This document shows, piece by piece, positions 1 to 8,444 of a stretch of 64,000 nt of DNA. Source of the stretch: DAISJI01 sp964559835 (lineage in GTDB: Bacteria; Acidobacteriota; Terriglobia; Terriglobales; Acidobacteriaceae). The notes below the pieces were generated by a model. That model was not told the origin of the DNA. It was given only the letters and a program-made list of their open reading frames with translations, and made no database searches. A program made the translations under genes and the position numbers. Location: assembly GCA_964559835.1 (NCBI GenBank), contig CAZLJE010000004.1, positions 62,001 through 126,000 of the forward strand, in the 5' to 3' direction. Position 1 is the stretch's first letter, and every line of letters begins with the position of its first letter.

Positions 1-877
1 GTTGCAGCCGCGCCCGCAGCGTCTCCACCCGTTCCTCGATGCGATGGCGTGACTCGATGACCAACTCAGCTGCAGCCGACGGCGTCGGCGCGCGCAGGTC
101 CGCCACGAAATCGCAGATGGTGAAGTCCGTCTCGTGTCCAACCGCCGAGATGACCGGCAACTCCGACGCCGCGATCGTCCTCGCCAGGCCTTCGTCGTTG
201 AACGCAGCCAGGTCCTCGAGCGATCCGCCGCCGCGCGCGACCACGACCACGTCCACGCTCTTCGCGCGATTGAAGTAGCGCACCCCTGATGCTACTTCCG
301 ACGCCGCCCCTAAACCCTGCACCTGCGCCGGGTAGATCAGCACATTCACGCCGCGATGCCGCCGGCGCAGGATGTTCAAGATGTCCTGGATCGCCGCTCC
401 ACGTGGTGAAGTGACGATACCAACACGTCGCGGAAACGACGGGATCGGCTTCTTGCGCTCGCGATCGAACAGTCCTTCCGCCGCGAGCTTAGCCTTCAGT
501 TGCTCGAATGCGACTTGCAGCGCTCCGGCGCCCTTGGGCTCCAGGAATTCGGCCGAGAGTTGCAGTTCGCCGCGCGGCTCGTAGATCGTTACCCGCCCCC
601 GCGCCAGGATCGCCATGCCGTCGGCGGGCTTGAAACGGAGCAGGCGCGCCTGCGAGCGGAACATGACTACCCGCATCTGCGACCCTTCGTCCTTGAGGGT
701 GAAATACAGGTGACCCGATTCGGCGGGACGGAAGTTCGACACCTCGCCCTCGACCCACACGTCGGTATACTCGCGCTCCACTCGCGTACGCACCGCCGAC
801 ATCAGGTCGCGCACCGTCCAGACACGGCGCTGCGGCTGCGCCTCGAAGGTGAACCCAAGCTGGTCGGGAGCCGACAT
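1..877 (-). CDS. xseA: Exodeoxyribonuclease VII large subunit (partial, 3' end outside window)
   Basis: Large catalytic subunit of exonuclease VII, which degrades single-stranded DNA in repair and recombination together with XseB. The frame stays open from an ATG at 877-875 to the left edge, giving about 292 of the usual 400-plus residues. The N-terminal OB-fold region (about residues 10-110, with VWVEGEVSNFRP and GHLYFTLKD) is followed by the catalytic domain: VGIVTSPRGAAIQD, VARGGGSLEDLAAFNDE near residue 213, and VISAVGHETDFT near residue 246. These are characteristic XseA motifs. The C-terminal coiled-coil region and stop codon lie outside. The gene is divergent from the CPBP protease gene. 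Identity is close to certain. Confidence 0.95.
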   Translation of the reverse strand, partial: MSAPDQLGFTFEAQPQRRVWTVRDLMSAVRTRVEREYTDVWVEGEVSNFRPAESGHLYFTLKDEGSQMRVVMFRSQARLLRFKPADGMAILARGRVTIYEPRGELQLSAEFLEPKGAGALQVAFEQLKAKLAAEGLFDRERKKPIPSFPRRVGIVTSPRGAAIQDILNILRRRHRGVNVLIYPAQVQGLGAASEVASGVRYFNRAKSVDVVVVARGGGSLEDLAAFNDEGLARTIAASELPVISAVGHETDFTICDFVADLRAPTPSAAAELVIESRHRIEERVETLRARLQ

Positions 878-978
878 TAGCGCGAGTTTAGCAAACGCCA
901 ATGAAGAATGAAGAAGTCCGAATGACGAATGAAGGCGGGTGGCCCACCCTAGCCGGTTTTGCTAGGGTGGGACTTGCG

Positions 979-1965
979 ATGTCCGACGAGCGCCCGAACA
1001 AATCCTTCCGCTGGGTCCCGGCGACGACCTCGTTCGTTATGCTGATCGTGGCCTTTGCCGCCGCCGCGCAACATTTCGACATTAGTCAGCGCATCGGCGG
1101 GCACTTCCCTTCCGCCTTCGCCAGCTTCGTCCTTCTTCTCGCGCCTTTCTGGTTCTTCGGATTCGGAATGGCGTCGGAGCTCGCGAGAGTGCTCACCAAC
1201 CGCGCTGTCCGCGTTCTCGCGCCCGGGTTGCTCGTAATCTCGTACGTCGTGTTCACGATTCCGCGCGGCGAATTCCAACTCGCCTACGCAGCCGCGCTCT
1301 TCGGGATTCCGGTCGCCCTCGCCTCGCTCATGGAGTTCCTCCCGACAGGCACGAATGCGTTCTCATGGCAGGACGCGATCACGCTCCTCGCCGTCGGCTT
1401 GCCCGTCGAGTTCCGGTTTTTCGCCGGCGCCTGGCCGCACCCCGGACTGAGCGCAATGCCGAAGCTGCTGCTCGTCGATGCGGTTTTGTATGTCTATCTC
1501 GTGGTCCGCCGCCTGCCCCGCGTGGGATTTGACTTCATCGTCCGCGGCCGCGACCTCGTAGTTGGCCTGCGCGAATTCGCTTTCTATGCCCCGATTGCCA
1601 TTGGGCTCGGCCTCGCTCTTCACTTCATCCATCCACATTTCGTTCACCGCGGCCTCGCCGGGATCGCCGGAGCCTACCTGGTCACGTTCTTCTTCGTCGC
1701 TATCCCGGAAGAACTTTTCTTCCGCGGTCTATTGCAGAACCTGCTCGAAAACCGTATTGGCCGCACGCGCGCGTTACTGCTGACCGCCTGCATCTTCGGC
1801 CTGTCGCACTTCAACAAGCCGCTGCCGTTCAACTCGCGCTATGTGCTGATGGCCGCGATCGCCGGGATCTTCTACGGCCGCGCCTGGCTCGACCGCCACC
1901 GTCTGACCTGCTCGGCGATCACGCATACGACGGTGGATGTGGTTTGGGGGTTGTGGTGGAGGTAG
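979..1965 (+). CDS. CPBP family intramembrane metalloprotease
   Basis: Multi-pass membrane protein of the CPBP (CAAX protease and bacteriocin-processing, Abi) family. The family signature is visible: EELFFRGLL (paired Glu then Arg), then FGLSHF, then a third His in ITHTTVD. These are the predicted metal and catalytic residues of glutamic-type intramembrane proteases. Several hydrophobic helices precede and separate them. The frame opens at 901, but its first 26 codons are made from a dispersed GGTGGCCCACCC-type palindrome. The ATG at 979 (MSDERPNKSF) is therefore the better start, giving about 328 residues. The substrate is unknown. The gene converges with the dacB-like gene across a short-word repeat array. 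Confidence 0.85.
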   Translation: MSDERPNKSFRWVPATTSFVMLIVAFAAAAQHFDISQRIGGHFPSAFASFVLLLAPFWFFGFGMASELARVLTNRAVRVLAPGLLVISYVVFTIPRGEFQLAYAAALFGIPVALASLMEFLPTGTNAFSWQDAITLLAVGLPVEFRFFAGAWPHPGLSAMPKLLLVDAVLYVYLVVRRLPRVGFDFIVRGRDLVVGLREFAFYAPIAIGLGLALHFIHPHFVHRGLAGIAGAYLVTFFFVAIPEELFFRGLLQNLLENRIGRTRALLLTACIFGLSHFNKPLPFNSRYVLMAAIAGIFYGRAWLDRHRLTCSAITHTTVDVVWGLWWR

Positions 1966-1969
1966 TGGA

Positions 1970-2057
1970 ACTTGTGATTTAGCGATTGGTGATTTGTGAT
2001 TATTTGGATCGAGAATCGAACCCCAATCACAAATGACCAATCACGCAATCACAAATG
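1970..2057. repeat. Mirrored short-word array (GTGATT words)
   Basis: Between two converging stop codons the sequence is built from GTGATTTGTGATT-like words on the left and their reverse complements (AATCACAAATGACCAATCAC) on the right. The two 28-base arms pair with about 4 mismatches. The array begins within a few bases of the CPBP stop and runs up to the stop codon of the carboxypeptidase gene. Confidence 0.75.
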
Positions 2058-2059
2058 AC

Positions 2060-3694
2060 TCATTTCTTATCGTCCACCAGCGCCGTAACGATCTGGTCGA
2101 TCGCCTGCATCGCGACCAGGCTCGGGACGTTGTAGTTGTTCGACATCACCGAGAACGCGATCCGCTCGCCGCTCGCCGTGGTCGCGTATCCCGACAGTGT
2201 GCTGACGTGGCTCAGCGATCCGGTCTTTCCCTCGACCTTACCCTGAAGGGGCGTATTACGGAAACGTTCGGCCAGCGTGCCGTCGGTGCCAGCGACGGGC
2301 AGCGTTGCCGCGTACTGCGCGCCCCAGGGCTGTTTGCTCGCGTAGTAGAGGAGCTTAACGATGGCGTGCGGCGTCACCAGGTTCTGCCGCGACAGGCCGG
2401 AGCCGTCATAAAACACATACTCGTCAGACCGGATGTCGGCCTGGGTCAGCAGCCCGCGCAGGACTTCCGAGCCCGCTTCAATTGTCCCCGCCGTACCCTT
2501 CTCACGTCCGAGCAGGCGAAGCAGGATTTCGGCGTGCAGGTTCTGGCTGTCCTTATTGACGACCGGCAGGTCCGCCGCCAGGGGCTGCGACTGGTATGAC
2601 CCCAGCACCAGCGACGGAATCGTTCGCGGAGCATTGCGCGGAACGTCACCGCCACCCTGCGCCATGGCCGTCACGGTGAACGTCGACAAGTTCGCCAGTT
2701 GCAGGTGCTTGGCCCGCGCCTTGCCGTAGACGGTCACGCCGCGCTCTTCCAGCAGGCGGCGGAAGTAACGCGCCGCGAACTCGGCCGGGTCTTCGATAGC
2801 CAGCGACTCGTGGAACCCCGGGTCATCCGCGGGGATCGTGCCCCACAGCGTGAGCAGGTTCGAGCCCGGTTCGCGCGAGATATTCACGTTGCGCGGCCCC
2901 GTCCCGGCGGGCGTGGTCATGATGCGGTTGTCGAGCTGGTAGTAATCGGGGAACGGATCGATGCTGATGAACGCCTTCTCACCCGGATTGCCGCCCGGCT
3001 GCACGCGCACGAACTGCACGTTGTCGTTGATGGTCAGCGCCGATACCGGCGCGCCCCACTCGCGGCTCATGTCGTCCTGTGACCAGCCGTCGGCGTAGCG
3101 CTCGAAGGCGAAGTATGTATCATCGCCGACGATGTCGCCGTCGATATAAAGCACGCCTTTCTGGATCACCTGGTCGGCCAGTTGCTGCAGAACGATCATC
3201 GGCGGCTGACGACGCTGCGGCCCCGCGACATACGGAAGATTGCGCCCGGAAAGATTCGGATCGCCACGCCCGACCAGCACCACGTCCCCGGTGAGCCGGC
3301 CATATTTATCGAGCGTGCCGTTGCTTTCGACCGTAGTATTGAACCGGTAGTCCGGCCCGATCAGCGCCAGCGCCGCCGCCGTGGTGAACAGCTTCGTGTT
3401 CGACGCCGGCGTGAACAGCTTGTCGCCGTTATAGGTAAAAAGCGTTTTGCCCGTGGAGAGTGAGACCGCCTCCACGCCCCAGAATCCCCGCGCGATATCC
3501 GGCTGGTTCAGCACCCGCTCGATGCGCTCGCGTACGAGCTTCGGCTCTTTCTCCCTCTTTTTGTCGGCGGCGTTCTTCGTCGATCTCGGATGCGAATCCC
3601 TGCGATGAGGAGCAGCGAAGGCCAGTTGCACGCTGAGCAGCAGGACCAGGAAGACGACAGGGCGGCGGTTCCGGTACATGGGAGTGAACTGCAC
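2060..3694 (-). CDS. dacB: D-alanyl-D-alanine carboxypeptidase/endopeptidase, PBP4 type (peptidase S13)
   Basis: Low-molecular-weight penicillin-binding protein of family S13, which trims or cleaves peptidoglycan cross-links in the periplasm. The 544-residue frame starts with a signal peptide (hydrophobic FLVLLLSVQLAFA). It has the three active-site motifs in order: SNTK (Ser98, Lys101), SRQN in GSGLSRQN, and KTG in EGKTGSLS. The long insertion between the first two motifs is typical of PBP4/DacB. An ATG five codons downstream (MYRNRRP) is an alternative start. The stop TGA abuts a short-word repeat array. It is a monocistronic gene, converging with the CPBP protease gene. Confidence 0.9.
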   Translation of the reverse strand: MQFTPMYRNRRPVVFLVLLLSVQLAFAAPHRRDSHPRSTKNAADKKREKEPKLVRERIERVLNQPDIARGFWGVEAVSLSTGKTLFTYNGDKLFTPASNTKLFTTAAALALIGPDYRFNTTVESNGTLDKYGRLTGDVVLVGRGDPNLSGRNLPYVAGPQRRQPPMIVLQQLADQVIQKGVLYIDGDIVGDDTYFAFERYADGWSQDDMSREWGAPVSALTINDNVQFVRVQPGGNPGEKAFISIDPFPDYYQLDNRIMTTPAGTGPRNVNISREPGSNLLTLWGTIPADDPGFHESLAIEDPAEFAARYFRRLLEERGVTVYGKARAKHLQLANLSTFTVTAMAQGGGDVPRNAPRTIPSLVLGSYQSQPLAADLPVVNKDSQNLHAEILLRLLGREKGTAGTIEAGSEVLRGLLTQADIRSDEYVFYDGSGLSRQNLVTPHAIVKLLYYASKQPWGAQYAATLPVAGTDGTLAERFRNTPLQGKVEGKTGSLSHVSTLSGYATTASGERIAFSVMSNNYNVPSLVAMQAIDQIVTALVDDKK

Positions 3695-3800
3695 AGTTTA
3701 ACACTGAATTGGAAGGTAATCAGTCGGCAGTCTCGCAGCCAGCCTCTAAGGTATGAAACAGAATCGCAAATGCCGACTAGCGATAAAGCTGCGGTTCAAA

Positions 3801-3830
3801 CTCCTGATCACTGACCACTGATGACCGACC
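3801..3830. repeat. Short-word array (CTGATCACTGACC words) upstream of folP
   Basis: CTCCTGATCACTGACCACTG followed by ATGACCGACC: repeated TGA(T/C)CACTGACC-like words immediately upstream of the folP -10-like element. This is the same style of degenerate word repetition seen elsewhere in the window. Confidence 0.45.
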
Positions 3831-3848
3831 TACCTTTACAATCCTCCC

Positions 3849-4730
3849 GTGCGCCCCCACTTCACCTGGAATCTCGGCACGCGCCGACTCGAGCTCGGTC
3901 CGCGCACCCTGGTCATGGGAATTCTTAATGTCACGCCTGATTCCTTCTTCGACGGCGGGCTGTACTTCGAACCCGGCGCGGCCATCGAACGCGGCCTGAA
4001 ACTGCTCGACGACGGCGCCGACATCCTCGACATCGGCGGCGAGTCCACCCGCCCCGGAGCGCTCGCCGCCGACACACCTGCGGTTTCTGCCGAAGAAGAG
4101 CTGCGCCGCGTCCTGCCGGTGATCGGCGGCATCAAGCGGCAGCGTCGTGAGGCCTTGATCTCCATCGATACCTACAAAGCGCAGGTCGCGCGTGAGGCCT
4201 TGCAGTGCGGCGCCGATATCGTCAACGACATCAGCGGTTTCGGCTGGGACGCCGACATGGCGCGTACCGTCGCCGGCCTCGACTGCGGCGTCGTGCTCAT
4301 GCACACCCGCGGACGCCCGCAGGACTGGCGTAAGTTGCCGCCGCTCGACGACGTTGTCGGCACCGTCAAGCGCGAACTTGGCGAGATCGCCGCGCGCGCC
4401 GTAAATGCCGGTGTTGCTAAAGAACGAATCGTTCTCGACCCCGGTTTCGGCTTCGGCAAAATATTCGAGCAGAACCACCCGATGCTGGCGCATTTCTCGG
4501 ACTTCGGCGAGCTTGGATTTCCGCTACTTGCGGGCGTCTCACGAAAATCGTTCATTCGCCGCCTGACGGGCCGTTCAGGCACGCTGCCCGAACCGGCGAA
4601 TCGCGCCGCCGGAAGCGTCGCCGCGGCGGTGATCTCTGTGCTCGGTGGGGCCCACATCGTCCGCGCTCACGACGTCCTCGAAACCGTTCAGGCCATTGCC
4701 GTGGCGGACGCGGTTGTTAATACGCGTTAG
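3849..4730 (+). CDS. folP: Dihydropteroate synthase
   Basis: Condenses 6-hydroxymethyl-dihydropterin pyrophosphate with p-aminobenzoate to give dihydropteroate in folate synthesis (cytoplasm). The 293-residue TIM-barrel protein has all the family motifs: MGILNVTPDSFFDGG, DIGGESTRPGA, ISIDTYK, VNDISGF, LDPGFGFGK, GVSRKSFI and the final RAHDV. The start is GTG at 3849 (RPHFTWNLGTR). A TACAAT hexamer ends 6 bases upstream of it and no Shine-Dalgarno is visible, so the message may be leaderless. In many Acidobacteriota folP lies near cdaA, but here the next gene is an unrelated hydrolase. Confidence 0.95.
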   Translation: MRPHFTWNLGTRRLELGPRTLVMGILNVTPDSFFDGGLYFEPGAAIERGLKLLDDGADILDIGGESTRPGALAADTPAVSAEEELRRVLPVIGGIKRQRREALISIDTYKAQVAREALQCGADIVNDISGFGWDADMARTVAGLDCGVVLMHTRGRPQDWRKLPPLDDVVGTVKRELGEIAARAVNAGVAKERIVLDPGFGFGKIFEQNHPMLAHFSDFGELGFPLLAGVSRKSFIRRLTGRSGTLPEPANRAAGSVAAAVISVLGGAHIVRAHDVLETVQAIAVADAVVNTR

Positions 4731-4767
4731 TCGTGCTTCCTGGTAGACGTTCAGACCTCGCCACACA

Positions 4768-4801
4768 TTTCCAGATTTCCAGATGTCCAGATGTCCAGAT
4801 G
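4768..4801. repeat. Tandem CCAGATGT words
   Basis: TTTCCAGATTTCCAGATGTC continuing as further CCAGATGT copies: about four tandem 7-8 bp units between folP and the next gene, ending just before the TATACT promoter-like element. Confidence 0.7.
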
Positions 4802-4815
4802 GCTATACTCTCGTC

Positions 4816-5568
4816 GTGTTCCGCACCCGGTTTGCTCGCGACATCGTCGCCGAATTCCTGCCGCCCACTCGCCCGCGCAGGACGCAGCGCGTCATTCTCG
4901 TCTGCGACGGCATGCCTTCGATCCCATGCAAGCAGCCGCTCGTCGAGTTTCTTGCGGACAAAGGCTTCTGGGTGTTCTATCCGCGCTGGCGCGGCTCATG
5001 GGAGAGTGGCGGCGAATTCCTGAACATATCGCCCGAGCAGGACCTGTTCGATGTGATCGACGAACTGCCGCGCGGCTTCCGCGAAAGCGCCTTCGGCCAG
5101 AAGTTCAAAGTAAATCCCGGTGAAATCTTTGTGATCGGCGGCAGCTTCGGTGGCGCCGCCGCACTGCTGGCCTCGCTCCACCGTCGAGTAACGAAAGTCG
5201 TCGCGAACTGCCCGGTCGTCGATTGGACCATCCTCGACGAGGAGCAGGACAAAGAAACCTCAAACCCAAGCTACCCGGCCTACATCCGCGAAGCTTTCGG
5301 CAACGCCTACCGCCTGCCTGCGCGCAACTGGAACAAGCTGCGCTCCGGCAGGTTCTTCAACCCGATCGCGCACGTAGAGGAGTTCGACCCCGCGAAGGTC
5401 CTGATGTTCCACGCCAAGGATGATCCCTACATTCCGTGGCGGTGCGTTGCTGATTTCGCGGCGCAAACCAGGATCAAGCTCAAACTACTCGCCCGCGGCG
5501 GACACCTCAGCACGCAGCACACGACCATGAAGTTCTGGCCGCAGATCGCGCGCTTCTTCAACTCGTAA
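4816..5568 (+). CDS. Alpha/beta hydrolase
   Basis: Cytoplasmic alpha/beta-hydrolase-fold protein of about 250 residues. The nucleophile elbow GGSFGG (Ser central), a DDPY acidic segment and a late GGHLS histidine form a plausible Ser-Asp-His triad. No signal peptide is present. The frame is open from 4783, but the upstream ATG lies inside CCAGATGT repeats. TATACT at 4804-4809 lies 6 bases before GTG 4816, so I choose GTG (VFRTRFARDIVAEF). The substrate cannot be told from sequence. It resembles prolyl oligopeptidase-type or dienelactone-hydrolase-type esterases only in the general fold motifs. Confidence 0.75.
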   Translation: MFRTRFARDIVAEFLPPTRPRRTQRVILVCDGMPSIPCKQPLVEFLADKGFWVFYPRWRGSWESGGEFLNISPEQDLFDVIDELPRGFRESAFGQKFKVNPGEIFVIGGSFGGAAALLASLHRRVTKVVANCPVVDWTILDEEQDKETSNPSYPAYIREAFGNAYRLPARNWNKLRSGRFFNPIAHVEEFDPAKVLMFHAKDDPYIPWRCVADFAAQTRIKLKLLARGGHLSTQHTTMKFWPQIARFFNS

Positions 5569-5592
5569 CGCAGGCGTCTCGCCTGCCACCGC
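5567..5592. repeat. Dispersed palindrome GCAGGCGTCTCGCCTGC
   Basis: GTAACGCAGGCGTCTCGCCTGCCAC-type element starting at the hydrolase stop codon. Related copies lie at about 18598-18690 and 48158-48240. The GCAGGCG/CGCCTGC arms form a hairpin between convergent genes. Confidence 0.55.
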
Positions 5593-5593
5593 C

Positions 5594-6253
5594 TCACTGC
5601 AGCAGGTTCACGATCGCCGGGTGCAGCTCCCACAAGGTCGCCACTTGCACCGACCCACGATTGTGTTCGAAGTCCTCGAACGCCATGCCAGTCACTTCAA
5701 CCGGTATGGCTTGGGCCAAATCGCCGCCGTGCGTCGCGTCGAGCGTAAATCCGTGTTTCGCCAGTTGCGTCTGGATGGCCCGCCGCGCGTTGCAATATTC
5801 GCTATCAACCGGGGTTTCGACAACGACTCTGGGGGCATTGCGGTCCGCCGTTTGCGAGATTTCCAAGTGGACGTCGCAATCTCCGCTGTTCACGCTCGCG
5901 TTCTGCAAATAGGCGTTCGCGACGTGAAACAACTGAAGTTCGCGTCCGCTTCGCGGGGCGTCGGGCGGAAGAATGGGAAGGTTCTGGTCCCAGCTCAGAA
6001 TGTCAGTAACCGTGATTTCTTGCGGCGTAAGGTTCGGTAGGGCGACATGCTTTGCCAAGTGCCGGTAGTCGGCGATGTCGGGCTCGACCGGGAGACAGTT
6101 GCAGATGTCCTTCGGTTCAACCGTACCCAACTGGCTCGTTGCGCCGCAATGAATGTACCCCAACGAAAGCAAACTTATGATTGCCGCGAGTAGCAGACCG
6201 CGAACGGCGGCACTCCTGTGCTGCCTGGCCCAGACGAGCCCATGGGATACCAT
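5594..6253 (-). CDS. Hypothetical exported protein
   Basis: Unrecognised protein of about 219 residues from ATG 6253 (MVSHGLVWARQHR); the frame extends upstream to 6346. A hydrophobic N-terminal stretch (GLLLAAIISLLSLGYIHC) ends in a Cys, suggesting a lipoprotein or a membrane-anchored protein. The mature part has five Cys including that one (ICNC, GDCDVH, EYCNARR) and no recognisable catalytic motif. It stands alone between the hydrolase and gltA. The codon pattern and absence of internal stops support a real gene, but its function is unknown. Confidence 0.6.
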   Translation of the reverse strand: MVSHGLVWARQHRSAAVRGLLLAAIISLLSLGYIHCGATSQLGTVEPKDICNCLPVEPDIADYRHLAKHVALPNLTPQEITVTDILSWDQNLPILPPDAPRSGRELQLFHVANAYLQNASVNSGDCDVHLEISQTADRNAPRVVVETPVDSEYCNARRAIQTQLAKHGFTLDATHGGDLAQAIPVEVTGMAFEDFEHNRGSVQVATLWELHPAIVNLLQ

Positions 6254-6415
6254 TCCTGTGTTGTGCCCCTGAATGTCTGAACCACGGCCGAGTCTCAGGG
6301 TTGCACCAGCCGCGTTTCCTAGTGTCAACGAAAATCCGCGGACCACGCTGATGAACGATTCGCGTTCATCCGTGCGATCCGAGGTCGGTTTCCCCTAAGC
6401 CTTGCTCCCTACGCC

Positions 6416-7711
6416 CTATTTCATAGCGAACGTCGGCTTGCCCTTCTCGATCTTGCGCAGCGCGTGGCCTTCATAGACCTGGCGCGGGCGCGCGATCTTA
6501 GTTGTCGGGTCTTCCAGCATCTCGTTCCAGTGCGCCATCCATCCCGCCATGCGCGGAATCGCGAACAGCACCGTGAACATCTCCGGCTTGAAGCCCATTG
6601 CCTGGTAGATGATCCCCGAGTAGAAGTCGACATTCGGATACAGCTTGCGCTGGATGAAGTACTCGTCGTTGAGCGCGACCTTCTCCAGTTCGAGCGCGAT
6701 GTCGAGTTTCTTGTTGCGCCCCGTGACCTTGAACACGTCCTCCGCCGCCTGCTTGATGATGCGGGCGCGCGGATCGTAATTCTTGTACACGCGGTGTCCG
6801 AAGCCCATCAGCTTCCGCTTCCCCTCTTTGACGTGCTTGATGAACTCCGGAATGTTCTTCGCCTCGCCGATCTCGTCCAGCATGCGCAGCACTTCCTCGT
6901 TGGCGCCGCCGTGCAGGGGCCCTGCCAGCGCAGCCGCCGCGGCCGATGCCGCGAGATACGGATCCGGCAGGCTGGAGCCCACCGCCCGCATCGCGTTCGC
7001 CGAGCAGTTCTGCTCATGGTCGGCGTGCAGGATGAACAGGATGTCGAGAGCGCGCGCCATCGCCGGATTCGCCACGTACTTCGGCTCCACCATCCTCCAC
7101 AACATGTTCATGAAGTTCTCGGTGAAGCTGAGGTCGTTGTCCGGATACACATACGGGAACCCGACGCTGTGCCGGTATGAGTTCGCGGCGATGGTGGGGA
7201 TCTTGGCGATCAGCCGGATCGTCTGAATGCGCCGGTTCTCCGCATCATGAACGTTCTTCGCCTCCGGGTACACCGTCGACAGCGCCGCCAGCGTGCTCAC
7301 CAGGATTCCCATCGGGTGCGCGTCGTAGCGGAAGCGCGAGATGAACTCCTTCGTCGTCTCGTGCAGCATCGTGTGGTGCGTGACCGTGTGCACCCAGTCT
7401 TTTTTCTGCTCTTCGTCCGGCAGTTCGCCGTTCAGCAGCAGGTACGCGACTTCGAGGTACGTACAGTTCTCCGCCAGGTCCTCGATGTTGTACCCGCGGT
7501 AGCGCAGGATGCCCTTATCGCCGTCGATAAAGGTGATCTTGCTCTTGCACGACGCTGTGTTCATGAAAGCGGGGTCGTACGTCATGAGGCCGAAGTCTTC
7601 CGGGTCGGTCTTGATCTGCCGCAGGTCCATGGCCTTGATGGTCCCCTGCTCGATCGGCAGAGTGTAGGTTTTGTTGGTGCGATTATCGATAATCGTCAGA
7701 TTGTCGCTCAT
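6416..7711 (-). CDS. gltA: Citrate synthase
   Basis: Condenses acetyl-CoA and oxaloacetate to citrate at entry to the TCA cycle. The protein has 431 residues from ATG 7711 (MSDNLTIIDNRT). An upstream in-frame start exists at 7750, but a strong AGGAGG Shine-Dalgarno sits 6 bases before 7711. The beta-rich N-terminal domain (KTYTLPIEQGT) and catalytic region are those of type II hexameric citrate synthases: HADHEQN, GPLHGGANEEV, GFGHRVYKNYDPR and a late Asp region. It is monocistronic, with about 260 bp of upstream region shared divergently with acpS. Confidence 0.96.
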   Translation of the reverse strand: MSDNLTIIDNRTNKTYTLPIEQGTIKAMDLRQIKTDPEDFGLMTYDPAFMNTASCKSKITFIDGDKGILRYRGYNIEDLAENCTYLEVAYLLLNGELPDEEQKKDWVHTVTHHTMLHETTKEFISRFRYDAHPMGILVSTLAALSTVYPEAKNVHDAENRRIQTIRLIAKIPTIAANSYRHSVGFPYVYPDNDLSFTENFMNMLWRMVEPKYVANPAMARALDILFILHADHEQNCSANAMRAVGSSLPDPYLAASAAAAALAGPLHGGANEEVLRMLDEIGEAKNIPEFIKHVKEGKRKLMGFGHRVYKNYDPRARIIKQAAEDVFKVTGRNKKLDIALELEKVALNDEYFIQRKLYPNVDFYSGIIYQAMGFKPEMFTVLFAIPRMAGWMAHWNEMLEDPTTKIARPRQVYEGHALRKIEKGKPTFAMK

Positions 7712-7918
7712 GCGTGTTCCTCCTGAGGCGACGGTCGCGGATGCTCGCATGCGGCCGGAGCGCGCGAATCATTGCTGGCTAGGATTGCCGAAGAGCCCTC
7801 AACTCAAAACATTTTAGGCCCGCAACACAAGGCCTGTCGTGCTTTGCGTCACGTCGTCCTGTGTCGCTTCCTGAAACGGGAGCCGATAACGGACGCACGT
7901 GGTAACTTAACTGGTTTC

Positions 7919-7970
7919 GCCTGAGCCCTGAGCCCTGAGCGCAGCGACTAGCGACCAGAGACTAGCGACC
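7919..7970. repeat. Short-word array (CCTGAGCCCTGAG, GACTAGCGACC words) before acpS
   Basis: Tandem CCTGAGCCCTGAGCCCTGAG followed by two GACTAGCGACC-type units (GCGACTAGCGACCAGAGACT). The array runs right into the acpS TTG start codon. The CCTGAGCCCT word recurs at about 11945-11985. Confidence 0.7.
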
Positions 7971-8348
7971 TTGATCGTCGGAACCGGTATCGACCTCACC
8001 GAAGTCCCCCGCATCGCCGCCGCCATCGAGCGCTTCGGCGACCGCTTCCTTCGGCGCATCTTCACCCCCGACGAGATCCGTTACTGCGATTCCAAGGCCA
8101 ACCGCGCCGAGCGTTACGCTGCGCGCTTCGCCGCGAAGGAAGCGGGGCTGAAAGCCATTGGCACCGGCTGGCACCGCGGCGTCTCATGGACGGAAGTCGA
8201 AGTCCGCCGCGAACCAGGCGGCCGTCCGACTATCGTCTTTCACGGCCGTGCGGCCGAATTCGCCGCAAAGCTCGGGGTCAAGCACGCGGCGCTTTCGTTG
8301 ACGCACACAAAAGAAACGGCGATGGCGCAGGTAATCTTGGAAAATTAA
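7971..8348 (+). CDS. acpS: Holo-[acyl-carrier-protein] synthase
   Basis: Transfers 4'-phosphopantetheine from CoA to acyl carrier protein. The 125-residue product matches the family length. It has the N-terminal GTGIDLTEVPRI (metal-binding Asp) and the RYAARFAAKEAGLKAIG motif (catalytic Glu/Lys region), ending with LSLTHTKETAMAQV. The start is TTG at 7971 (MIVGTGIDL). No good Shine-Dalgarno is visible because a repeat array lies directly upstream. The stop TAA (AAAATTAAGAATG) belongs to the next repeat array. Confidence 0.95.
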   Translation: MIVGTGIDLTEVPRIAAAIERFGDRFLRRIFTPDEIRYCDSKANRAERYAARFAAKEAGLKAIGTGWHRGVSWTEVEVRREPGGRPTIVFHGRAAEFAAKLGVKHAALSLTHTKETAMAQVILEN

Positions 8349-8433
8349 GAATGCAGAATTAAGAATGAAGAATGAAAGACACTAACCAGCATCTGCGCGC
8401 GCCTGTATTCTTCATTCTTAATTCTTAATTCTT
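8345..8433. repeat. Mirrored short-word array (AATTAAGAATGAAG words)
   Basis: Words of AATTAAGAATGAAGAAT on the left and ATTCTTCATTCTTAATTC on the right. Positions 8356-8373 and 8407-8424 are a perfect 18-bp inverted repeat with a 33-base loop. The left arm overlaps the acpS stop codon. The right arm ends about 10 bases before the start of the next gene. Confidence 0.85.
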
Positions 8434-8444
8434 CATTTCTAAAC

